A stretch of DNA of 64,000 bases from positions 94,341,845 to 94,405,844 of the forward strand of contig NC_087062.1 in the NCBI RefSeq assembly GCF_963678635.1, read 5' to 3'. Made by a program: the position numbers and the translations under genes. The notes beneath the pieces are model-generated. The model ran no database searches. It saw nothing but the letters and a program-made list of their open reading frames with translations, and had not been told where the DNA came from. This document shows, in pieces, positions 14,801 through 26,800 of the stretch (the first letter of the stretch is position 1; the number at the start of each line of letters is the position of its first letter). Source of the stretch: Symsagittifera roscoffensis. Its lineage: Eukaryota; Xenacoelomorpha; Acoela; Convolutidae.

Positions 14801-17800
14801 TATATAAGTGGCAGAGTGTGATGATTTCATTGTTATAAACTCAGTGCCCTTGTCTGTAACAAGGATTTCGGGTAAACCGAAATTTGCTATCCAGTGTTCA
14901 TAAAGTGTTGTATATGCGTAATTAGCATTACAATGGGGTACTGGGTTAAGTGCTACGTAGTGTGTAAACGCATCAACTATGACCATTATATACGAGTTTC
15001 CTTCTGAGGTTGGTGATTTGGTCCTTTTGTGTCAAATGAAGTTCTGTGATTGAATTATAGACTTTGTCCTTTAAAATCTTGTTTTTCTGCAATTTGTTTT
15101 TAAAATTTGGGTATGGTTTGTTTAATTGACATGTTATGCAATCATTGCATTATACTTTTTTTTCTTAATTAGTGCATTTGGAAAGTAAAAATTTTGTATG
15201 AAACTTGAGTATGTTTTCTCTGATCCTGAGTGTCCTTTAGTGTGTAATGAATGTGAAGTATGAAAAGCTATGAACATCAGACTTAAAAGTAGACATGGTA
15301 CTTTAAGATCAGGTGTTTGATATTCTAAAATATCTGTATTCTCGTTGATAGAAGTTAGAATTTTCTGAATTATCTAAGAAAAGTTTGATTTCCTAGAATG
15401 GTGATATCGGCTTTGATTGGTTTGGTTTTATATTGTGCCAAAATTTTAATTGGCTAACAACTGGGTCAAGGTTTTGATGTTTCACTAATATTCCGAGTGT
15501 TATTTTTTCTGTTATTGGGATAAAAAATGTTTTCAGTTTCTATTTTTGATAGATTTATTGCATCTAGAGGGTCATGGAGGTTAAAAACGTAGTTTATTTA
15601 GTATTTTGAGTCTTTGTTTGATGGGCCTGTTAAATTTATTTTATCAGTTAGGTTTTATTTTCTATTAAATAAAAATTTCTACATTCTCTATTGAATGGTT
15701 TTTGCTTTGTGTTGTTTTTTTCCATGGTGAGTATGGTATCGGTTTAAATGTAGATTTTCCTAGGAAATCTAATTCGTAATGTTTGTTTTGGCAATCTAAA
15801 TATAGCGCAAAAATTGTTGTAGTTTATTGATTTGTGATTGGTCTACGTCAGTTTTTACTGAATAGTTGCATTGTAATCTTGGTGAAGTTTCGTCGTTTGC
15901 AAGGAAAAACTTAATATTCTGTATTTCGACTGTTGTTTTTCTTGTTGATAATTCAGGTGGTGTGTTTCAACTTAGAGTATCAGGTAGTGCGAGGTTTTTT
16001 CCTGCTGTCCAAAGCTTATGTAAGTTTGGGAATTTCATTAAAATTAGTTGAGACCTATAAACTTTATGGTTCGGGTTTGATTTTTGTGTAAAAAGGAAAG
16101 TTATGCGTTTATGATCTGTAAATAAAATTGTTGGATGTCTTGATCCAAGTATTAAAAATTTGTATTCTGTAGGTGTATATATTATGGCTGTACATTCTCT
16201 CATAATAGTAGAGAGTCTAAGTTCAGCTTTTGTGAATTGTCTAGAGTTTGCTGAACTGAGATTTTTTTTATTTGTTCTATGTGAGATTGTAATAATGCTG
16301 TAACGATGCCAAAGTTAGAGGCGTTGCACATGGCATAAAATGGTTGGTCTGGATCTAGAATAGTGTTTGATATTTGTTCAGTGAGAAGAGTTTTTATTTC
16401 TCCAAATCATGTTTGATGTTCTGTTGTCCATTCAAAATTATTCTGTTGTCTGAGGATGTTGTAGAATGGTCTTAAGTATAACTGCATTTTCTATACGTTT
16501 TTAGTTAAGAAGTTTAACATTCCAAGAAGTTATTGTATTTTCTTTTTTTTGGACGTTGGTTGAAGTTTTTGAATTGCATCTATGCGAGCTTTCAATGGAG
16601 TTATAGTGTTTCTTTCTATAATATGTCCAAGAAATTTTACGCGTGTGAGGAAAAAATGTGATTTATCTGGGGCGTGTGAGGAAATCAATTACCAGAAGAT
16701 AAAATTTAGACATTGCCACGCAATACACAAGAATAAAAAACACAGCTTTAACATTTTTTCAAAGAATAAACAAACAACCACCATTTTTCTCCAAATTTTA
16801 CCCTATATACAATCAGGAAAGGAAACACCTGAAACCACTAGCAGGTTATATTTATAACTTTTCTATCAAACAAGTTCACCAGTACGATAAGGAACAAAAA
16901 AAAACAACATCCCTATATGTCTGACCTTGAATTCAGACCACTTCATAAATTTTTCCGAGTAACAATTTCATCTATCAAATAAGGTTTCTTTCTATAATAT
17001 GTCCAAGAAATTTTACGCGTGTGAGGAAAAAATGTGATTTATCTGGGGCAATTCATTGTGAAAAACTGTTGATTGACATATATCTGTTGCGTTAGTTTCA
17101 CAATAACCTGAGAGTCCTAGAGGTAGGGATATTTTATATGGGAAATTATTATATCCATGTAAGGATATCATGTCTGAGTCGGAGTCTTTCATGTATTTGA
17201 TAGATGAAATTGTTACTCGGAAAAATTTATGAAGTGGTCTGAATTCAAGGTCAGACATATAGGGATGTTGTTTTTTTTTGTTCCTTATCGTACTGGTGAA
17301 CTTGTTTGATAGAAAAGTTATAAATATAACCTGCTAGTGGTTTCAGGTGTTTCCTTTCCTGATTGTATATAGGGTAAAATTTGGAGAAAAATGGTGGTTG
17401 TTTGTTTATTCTTTGAAAAAATGTTAAAGCTGTGTTTTTTATTCTTGTGTATTGCGTGGCAATGTCTAAATTTTATCTTCTGGTAATTGGTTTTCTTTGG
17501 ATATATTTTGGTAAATTTTGTTTGTGCTTGAACATTTTGGGGGTTTTTCTTCTGTTATTTCTTCTACGATTTTACTATTGATTGTTGCTGGATATAAATT
17601 TTGTATAATAATATAAGAGGAAGTGATCATGATTTTGGTAGATGTGAGAATGTTTTGGTTGTTCGTATATAATAGATTCGTAGTCAATTTCAATTTGTAT
17701 CATTTTAATTGAAATTGCTTTATCTGTTTCACTTCCACTGTCTATAGATTCGCAATTGATCTGATTTAATTACAATTCTGTGCTTTCGTTATTATCAAAA

Positions 17801-20800
17801 CCAGGGGGGTCTGGTTGATTTTCTTCAGTTGTTTGTACTTGGTTTTTGCCTCTGATGTTTAGGTGTACTACTTCTATTATTTTGTTGTGAATTCGGATAA
17901 CGTGTGTTATTTCTATGTGGTGATTGAGAATAGTTTCTTTGTCTGTTATTATAATTTGAATTTCCGTTCTGCGAATTGTTGCGTTATCTGTCTTGATAAT
18001 TATTTGATCTTTGATAGTTTGATCTGTTGTTATAATAATCACGTGATCGATTATTTTGATATCTATGATTTCGATCATTTGAATAGTTTCTATTCCTATC
18101 GTTGGAATAATTTCTATTTCTATTGTATGAAAAGTTTCTAGATCGGTTGTTTGAACAAAATTTATTTCGAGAATTTGAATGGAAACTGGCATCAAACGAA
18201 AATTCAGGTCGATTTGAATTTGATCTTGAATAGTTATTTTGATACCGACTAATTCGACTGTTTGATCGACTATATCTGTTTTGTGAGAAATTTCGTGAAT
18301 TTTTTTGATTTGATGATCGCCTTCGATAATTCTACTATAAAGTGATTGTTGTCGGAATATTTTGGAAGTGGTTTTCCTGAACTATTATTACTATGAATGT
18401 TGTCGTTGTGTAAATTTTGATCTTTTTTCGTGTAATGATGAAATGATTTATTTGGTTATCTATTTTTTTGTAGTTAATTTTGATTAACTTGTTGTTTTTG
18501 TCTGCATTCGGCAATGTTATGTCCGTATCTACGGTAAAAATTGCACCATTTTTTCAATGATGGTTTAAATTCAAAATTTGGATTTTTCTTGTAGATGTTT
18601 AAGAAGTCAGTGATTTTTTCAGATAGTTTTGTGTGAATTTTTGTGTGAATGTTTTCCAATCTGATTTTATTTCTATAGGTAAAACTGAAAACCATTTTTG
18701 GGCTGCGCCGTCAAGTGTGGTTTGGATTAGAGCTGTGCGTCTTTGTATCCAATTTTAATGAAGCGGCGTATTTACTGGTTCAGGTGCTGTATTTAAAATT
18801 AAAATTGCTCTGACTACATTTAGATAATCTTCTACAGAATATTCAGGATCTGTGCCTGTAGATACCATTAGTGGCTTATTCGATGATATTGATGATCCAC
18901 CCATTAGGTATGGATTCATAGTCATCTGCAGTGATTCTGCGGCATTTCATATTTGAGAAAAGTTTGTAAGTTGGCTTTTTGTTATTTCATGTTGTTGTGA
19001 ATAATATGGCAATGGGATTTCATTATGGATTTGGGTTGGTTGGTATGATTGTGTATCAACTGGGTTTTTGTGGTTGAAAATTATTATTTTGAGATGTTGG
19101 ATTATTTCTAATTTGTCGTTTTTGTTCATCTTGTTGTGTCATCATATGATGTCCAGATGTCATCATATGGTTCCAAAATATCTTATTGGTTAATATTGTA
19201 AGAACGAGGTCATTGGTTTGGATATGATCGTTGATAATTTTGATTTTAAAAAATTCATCATGTGATGGAAAATAATTAGTTGTCTAATAAGGAGGTTGAT
19301 TTCTATTATTGTGTCTATTTGTATTATTTTTATTTTGTTGAAAAAATGGATAATTTTCACTTTGTTCCTGTGAGGATCGTGGTTGATCATTGAAGTTTAC
19401 TGAATTTGAGGTTGGTTGTGGTATATCTTGACTTTGTGAGTATAGTTAGTTCTGAGTATTCTTAATAGAGAGTTTTGTTTATTTTAGTCTATTTACATGC
19501 TTCGCTGTGCTTCGGTTGTTGTTATTGTTTCAATTATTTCTTCATTTACGAAGTGTGATGGAGTTTGTATATCTTGTTGTGAAAGATTTCTTGTTCAATT
19601 TAAGTTTTCTTGGTTTATAAAAGCCGAGTTTAACCTATTATTTCCTGCTCTTTCAGGGAAAAATGAGTTATAGTTTAAAGGTGTTGCGTCAATTGTAAGT
19701 GGGTGTACGCTAACATAATCTTTGTGAATAGGGATTGTGCTAATTGATTGACTTGATATATTTTTTGGTATGTTAATAAATGATTCATGAGACCATTTAG
19801 GGTCCCAAACATAATCTGATTGTTCTGCTAATACGGTTTCATCATCTATATTTTGTAGTCTAATTTTTTTTGCTTGTACTATAAGATCAAAATTTTGATT
19901 AAAATAATCGATTATGAACCATGCTAAGATTTTTTGTAAACCGTGTTTAACGTGTTGTGGTATGTCATTACTAAGTATATTTTCACGGATTGCATTTAAA
20001 AATTTTGAAAATATATGTATTTCTTGTCGTACGGTTTTATGTCGGGAAGTTTGAGTTGGTGAATCGCTTTGAGGTTCTTTCGATTCTAATGTAGATATAT
20101 AGCTATAGATAAGTGAGAATACATCGTTTGTGAATATTGAGTTTGCTCTTTGTGAGTTTTGATGTTGTATGTTTTTTATGTATTCTATAAAAAACCTCGA
20201 GGTTCAGTTAATGGATGTAATAAAAGTTGGAGTACCGAATCTTTTAGGTTATCTTGATTTCGAATCATTTTTGTGTTGTATGACTGTTAGTGCGTAATTT
20301 TCAATGTGTCTTATTGGTTGATTCCAATTTTATAGACGTAATGTGATTTCTGAGCCAGAAAAGTATAATGATTTGTTTTCATTTTTTAATAATTTTATTT
20401 CATAGTGTTTGTCTTTTTGTTCTGATGTATCTTTTTGTTTGTCTGTGTGGCGGATTACGAGATCGAATCTTTCTTCGTTAACTAAACAGTTGTGTAATAT
20501 GATTGTTTTTTTTCCTAAGTTGTATATTGACATAAAGTTTAGGATGATGGATGCAATATTGGGGTTAGTGATTTCTTATATCTTAAACTATTAGTTCTTA
20601 CAATTTTTTGTGGTTAGCATAATATTGGTCGTATTTGTTGTGTTGGAGAGAAAAGCGTATATTGATTCCTGAGAATGATTTTTACTTTCTCTTGAACAAT
20701 TCTAAGTTAAGCTAGACCTACTCAATCTTACTTGGGGGTTGTTATTTGTGATCAAGGGTTGCAGAATAGTAAATCAATCCACAAGATTTAGGTTTAATTA

Positions 20801-23800
20801 GAACGCAAGTAGCTCGTTAGATACTATTTTATGACTTACTAAGTTTAAGTGTTTTAGCGTGAGTCATCTAAGAGGAAGGGGATCAAGTGAAGAATGAGTA
20901 ACCGAAGTTCTTCACTGNNNNNNNNNNNNNNNNNNNNNNNNNNNNNNNNNNNNNNNNNNNNNNNNNNNNNNNNNNNNNNNNNNNNNNNNNNNNNNNNNNN
21001 NNNNNNNNNNNNNNNNNNNNNNNNNNNNNNNNNNNNNNNNNNNNNNNNNNNNNNNNNNNNNNNNNNNNNNNNNNNNNNNNNNNNNNNNNNNNNNNNNNNN
21101 NNNNNNNNNNNNNNNNNCTAAACTTTTTCTAACCATATCAAAAACATTGTATTTGGAGTACTATATTAAGATTTACTTGTTTTAACATTTTTAACTTATC
21201 AATAAAAAATATTTTAAATCATTAAACTCATCGTTTTAAATCATTATTCCATTCTATTTAGTTAAATACATCCACTTTAGAATAATAACCAATACTCAAT
21301 CAAGTTTTTTTTAGTCGACCTATAAGCTCTGCTTTTTCTTTACTTTAAATCATTTCAAAAATAACTATTAAGAAAACCTTTGCCGTTAGTTTGCATACAT
21401 TTTATCGAATAAAGTGTCTTTCTTTCTTGATCAACCATTGCACTAAATCTAAGTTAATGGTGTGTTTGACCGACAATTATGTTTACCCGGTAGCAATAAA
21501 ATCAAGCGTTTCGAATCTTATCATAATATGGGCAGTTTAGACATCAAACATACAAACTGCCCTTTAGCCCTCGGGCAAAACAAGCACGACAAAACTTGAC
21601 TCAATAAAAAACAAATGCCCAGATAATTAAAATGCACAGTTAGTCAGTGGAGAGCGATTCATTATTAGTTTCACAAATAAAAAACAAAATTATTTATCTT
21701 TTAATTATACCTTGAAGCGTGAAAATCTTACCCAAAATCTTCCCAAAAAAGTATAAGCATTTCAGAATCATTCTTAAAATTATGTTTTAATTTTCTGAGA
21801 AAAGCAATCGATCATTTGGTTTGAGCAACTATTTTTGAACACTTTGGGGAAAAAAAATTGTTTCTTTCGTCATGATTTTTAAAATAAATCAATGGGTTTC
21901 GAAGCACAAAACTTCTTTGAACTTTTTTCTTGTTATGTGGACATCTTTAGCCATGTGGTTGTACAGCGACGCCCTGATCATTGAATTGCCATTTTTGGTG
22001 CCCTACTTGCCCGAAGGGTGGAGATTGGGCTCTTGGGTTACATTCATGAAAGGAACTTCCACCTTTTCGCTCATACTTTTACCCATTTTTCTCAAACCGG
22101 GGTTAATCAGGGCTAACTTTATTTGTTATGGCCTTGGATTTCTCTTAAGTGTGTCTTTGGTTATGACGTGGGATAAAGTTTTGCCGCCTTGTGACAATTT
22201 TCCGAGTGGATTGAGCCTCGGTTTTTTGATCACGTCGTTTTGTCTTTTCGGGCTTGACGCAATTCGGATGACCTTGATTTACATGCTAGCCGACAAAATG
22301 TTCGGAGAGAGATACGTCACTGCGAACTTAATCGGCGATACTTTGGGCGGACTATTTGCCACTATTTTGTCTTATATTCAAGGATACAAAATTTATTTCA
22401 AAAAGGACAATTTAGAAGTTTTCGTCGATGGAAAACCAGTTGAAAATGAAAGAAAAAATGACATGTTTCTTTCGACTGACTTTGTTTTTGGGCCTGAAAC
22501 GGCTTTAATTATTTTTGCTGTTATTTATTCATCAACTTGCGTTACTTTGTGGATTATGATTCGTATTAATCCCGAAACTCTGCGCAGTATGTCAAAAAAA
22601 AGCTTCCGATTATAGAAACGTCGATGACGAAAAAGTATTTTTGATTCCGAACGTTGAAAACCCAAATTTGGGTGACGGTGATTGTCAAACACAAAAAGAA
22701 GAAAATATTTGCGCTCATGGATTATTCCAGAATGTTCGAAGTTGCAAGGCACATATGTACTGTATGTTTGGTATGTGGTTCGTTGTCATAGCAACGTGTT
22801 TCACTCTAATGCCTTCGTTTTTTACATTTACTACCATTCCCTACAGCCAAAGATGCTTCAATTTGTCGGTGGCCTTTTGGGGGGTCTCAATGCCCTTAAT
22901 AGCCATAGTGGCCCATTACACCCCTATGCGACGGCTCATATCATACTTCTTATTACTCCTTATACATATTATCATATGCTTCATTCTTCTTTTTATTGCT
23001 TCGAAAAGCCCAAACCCCCCATTTGTGGGCAATTTTTGGGGCGAAACTGTGGTCATAGGTCTTTGGGCTGCGGAAGCCTCGACTGGATATTTTCTCTACT
23101 CTAAAGTGTTTTACGAACTGAGCAAAATGAAGTTCGACAACGCGATAAAGTGGGGCTCTGTTGCCGCCCAATTGGGAAATGTCGGCGGATCGCTATTGGG
23201 ATTTCTCTTAGTTAACATGACAGATGTGTTTCATGATTACTGAACTAAATGAACATATTGCAAGTCGGTTATTTAGCTTAGATGACCTCAACAAACAAAC
23301 AACCATGTCACAAAAAATTTGGAAGTTAAAGATTTTGGTTTCCAATATTGACTCATTAATTTGACTTTTCTAAAACCAATTTCAAGAAGTATTATGCAAC
23401 CAGTGCTTTAAGACCTATAAAATTCAATGATTAAGTTGATCAATACAAGTTCAAAGATGACCAACTATTATGTATACATGTTATACATTCAAATTTTTTA
23501 ATACCATCAATATCTTTCGTAAAAAGTTACGATTTCTTATTATTAACAAAAACAACAGTGGAGAAATTTTGAATGCTGTCCGAATGTAAACTAACCTATC
23601 TGCAGTAGCTGCAAATTGTATGATTTAAAAAACTTAAAACTAGAGTACGAAGAAAACTAACCCGTGAATAAAATACCTTTTTCATTTTGAGCTTTTCATA
23701 TATACAAGAATAGCCGGTTACTGTGCAAATAGCACAGAATGTTCCGACCGTCTTAAAAATTACAACAAAACTGTCGTTTTTTCGGCTTGGTGTGATAAAA

Positions 23801-26800
23801 GAATCTCAACAAAAAAAATAGATTGGGCATTTTCGTCAGTCATTGTAAAATACGCAAATTGAAAAACAATTTTTTGAGGACAAATAACAAGAAAAACAAA
23901 AAATTCAAAAAAAAAGTTTTTTATAACTTTTCAAATTTTTTTCCCAAAATTTTGAAATTTTTGATTCCTAAGATGACGCTAAAAACTTTAAAAACTAACT
24001 TCATTTGAGCCAATCTAATTTTTCAGGTCCTAAATTAAGCTTAAATAAGCTAATGTAAGCCTGCTCACTCACTTGAAATTAGACAAAAAACCAAAAATTT
24101 CAAAAACTTTTTTGATATTTTTGATGTCGTTCGAATTACGAGTGAAAGGGTTTTATTAAGATATATCACTAAACCTGATCCAATGATTATTCGGGGTAGC
24201 TGATTTTGCGTGGAAAACAAAAAGGCTGCTCGCTTGTTTTATTCGCTCGAATTAAGACAAAAAATCAAATATTTCAAACCGTTTTTTTTGGACACTGGGA
24301 AAGTTTTTTGGGTTTTTTAAAATGTTTTTTAAATTACAACTGAAAGAGCTGTAATATGACATATTATTAAACCCAGTCCGATCATCATGTGTGGTCCCTG
24401 ATTTAGCGTGGAAAAAAGCACTCCAATTCCAAAATTATGTAATATGTGTTTAGCAACATATAAAAATTTCCCTTTAACTTGCCTCAAATAAAAGTTAAAA
24501 ATTTTTCAGGCCGGATTAAATGGTCGCTTTAGCTTTTATAAGAGCAAAAAAAGTATTGAGCGATAATCGTCCGAAATAAGCCAAACTCGCAATTTTCAAA
24601 CCGCCATAATTTTACTAAGAGTTATATCAGCTAAAAAATTTTAACATTTGAATTGGGGACATCAGTAATTTTCAGGTGGTATAAGAAAATCCATTCAAAT
24701 GTGGCTCTCAAAAAATTCAAAAGTTTTTTGAAGAAAAAAGATGCACGATTAGATGACATCTTACAGATTATAGCTGCTAAGGGGAGCTTTATTTTCTATG
24801 AAGATTCAACAAAGTTTGAAAGTTTTTGTTTTCAAATATTCCATTTTTTCGTAAAAATTGGAATAAAATAGTTTGAATTTGAGAAATTTGGAATAAATAA
24901 AGTCAAAAGGATACTCTTACTTAAAAAAAGGTAGCGTTTGCTTTAATAATAGAAGTTTCTGGAAAAATTTGGCAGGATATTATTGTTCCAAACTAAATTT
25001 GGAGATTCTAACTGATCCAAATACTATGTTGATAGATGAAAAATTTATTATTCTATATTTTTATTGGGGCATTGGGGAAAAGTTAAAAAAATACGAAAAA
25101 CTTCAAACTTTTAAATTAAATTTATATTAATTATTTTTTTTCAATTATTTTGTAAAACATCATAAAAAAGGTTAAAACTGAATTTTCTTCAAAAAGCCCT
25201 GAAGCTCAATCAGAACATTTAGGGCATCGCTTTGATTCGAGGAATCTTGTTTTTCATTGGTTTCCGTAAGGTTTCTGGATCTACTTAACAATCTACCCCT
25301 ATTAATAAATACAGTAAATTACCCTAGTCGATCAAGGGAGGTTATCTTGCAAGATCTTGCAAGATTCTTGCAAAAGAGGGTTATCTTGCAAGATCTTGCA
25401 AGATGGAGGTTATCTTGCAAGATCTTGCAAGATGGAGGTTATCTTGCAAGAATCTTGAAAGAGGGAGGCTATCTTGCAAGAATCTTGCAAGAATCTTGCA
25501 AGATAACCATCCCAAAATTTCTGTCGAAAAACACAAAAAAAATAACAGAAATTAGGTGTAAGATCAAAAAAATTGTTTCTAGAACGAGATGCTTAACGAA
25601 TAAAATTTCTAGAACGAGATGCTTAACGAATAAAATTTCTAGAACGAGATGTTTCTAAATGCTTAACGAATAAAATTAGACAAAAATCATGCGTTAAAAA
25701 GTAGTCGCATATTTGTTGTTAATTTATTCAATGAGATTAAAAGTATCAACCAATCAAATCTTTTTAATATATTCGCAATTATTGCGGCTACTGGTTTGCG
25801 AAAATTGAAGGATTATTGGCCAAAAAATTTTTGTGACGAATTGCTTTCATTAGTTCAAACCGGGGATATTTAGTTTTTTCGACTATCGATTTCTAGTTTT
25901 GAAAGTGGAATTTACTTTTTAGATTTCCAGAGAATAAAAACTTTACTTATTGATCCAGTTTTCTCAAGTCGGGTTCATGTTATCAAAAAAGCGCCCATCA
26001 TAAATTGTTCTAGAAATTTAAAGAGCTTAAAGGGCTTCTATTTTTTTCTTTGAGTTTTGAAAGTTGAGATTTTTGAGCGGGCTGTGTGTATGTATGCGTA
26101 GCTAAGATTGCTTCCTTCTTCCACGAACGCTACTTGGTTGTCTTCGCGTGTAAAGCTGTTTTTGCCCAAAAAAATTGTATCTTTAAAGATCTTGCAAAAA
26201 AAGGTTATCTTTAAAGGAGGTTATCTTGCAAGATCTTGCAAGAATCTTGCAAGATCTTTTAAAGAGATGCATCCTCTTTAAAAGAATCTTGCAAGATTCT
26301 TGCAAGATCTTGCAAGATAACCTCCCTTGATCGACTAGGGTAGTACTAGAGCTTGTAATGAGAATTCTAATTTTGATGCATTCTGATTGGTCGAAAAATC
26401 GACCATTTTGATATACTCAACAATCTCCCCACTTTCGTAAAGGTGTGGGGGTTGTTAAGTAGATCCAAGTTTCTATTTCAGAGTGAAGTGGAAAAAGCTG
26501 TGAAAGAAGAGTACAAAATCAATCAGCAGTTGAACAGAGCAGTAGCCGAGACGCTAAAGCAGGAAATTAATGAGCCCCAATCACAAGCTAACATTTTGCC
26601 TGTAAGTAACTTAATTTGTTCCTACTTAAACAATTTTTGTCAGGCCAAAACGTACTTAACGTACAATGTAGATATGCAAAACTAGGGTCAAGTATCTAAG
26701 AACATTTACGATTTTTTTTTCAATGAATCGGTTCATGAAATTTTTGTTTCAGAGTTTTGGGATTGATGAGAAACTGGTCCAGTTGGAAGTGGCAGCCTCG

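Larger units (their letters stand above)
13983..18780 (-). pseudogene. pol: Copy B gag NC-pol relic
   Basis: The parts are homologous to copy A pol and are scattered in different frames. They are: integrase GPY/F end (13983-14309), integrase core (14750-14986, keeping VIVDAFTHYVALNPVPHCNA), RNase H (15967-16203), pre-RT region (17013-17258), Asn/Arg-rich linker (17770-18195) and NC with a damaged zinc knuckle (18474-18695, the second Cys replaced by Tyr). The DSGA protease region is absent: sequence jumps from the linker end to the post-protease region near 17475. RT is frameshifted. Dead. Confidence 0.8.
5972..20917 (-). mobile_element. Giant env-bearing Ty3/Gypsy element, copy B (defective)
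   Basis: This 15 kb element lies on the minus strand and is homologous along its length to copy A at 48642-64000. In its own 5'-3' order it holds leader (to about 20540), ORF0 relic, gag and pol relics, the tiny membrane ORF, the Met-less ORF, an env relic, the post-env ORF, further accessory ORFs and a 3' LTR at 5972-6348. Its 5' LTR must fall in or beyond the N gap. It carries many frameshifts and stops, a protease deletion, a deletion of about 0.7 kb in env and a 296-bp inverted duplication. It cannot be autonomous, but it shows which ORFs are conserved in the family and what follows env. Confidence 0.85.
25277..26466. mobile_element. Outer inverted-repeat element next to exon 4
   Basis: The termini GGATCTACTTAACAA (25277) and TTGTTAAGTAGATCC (ending 26466) are inverted. 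The right end lies 15 bases before the exon at 26482, so the element supplies most of the DNA upstream of that splice acceptor. It contains a second inverted-repeat element. Confidence 0.5.
5601..26481 (+). other. 20.9 kb intron holding copy B of the giant LTR element and a nested gene
   Basis: Between coiled-coil exons 3 and 4 lie a tandem poly-G repeat (5717-5890), inverted LTR element copy B (5972-20917), an assembly gap, an SLC52 transporter gene (21872-23243), a diverged tandem duplication near 24133-24416 and nested inverted-repeat elements (25277-26466). That exons on both sides belong to one gene is inferred from orientation and phase only. Confidence 0.5.

Noticed and set aside
20894-21136. 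Frames across the N gap
   Set aside because: Consist almost wholly of undefined bases.
25322-25510. CRISPR-like repeats (GTTATCTTGCAAGATCTTGC)
   Set aside because: Spacing is irregular, units are palindromic and lie in transposon arms in a eukaryotic genome.
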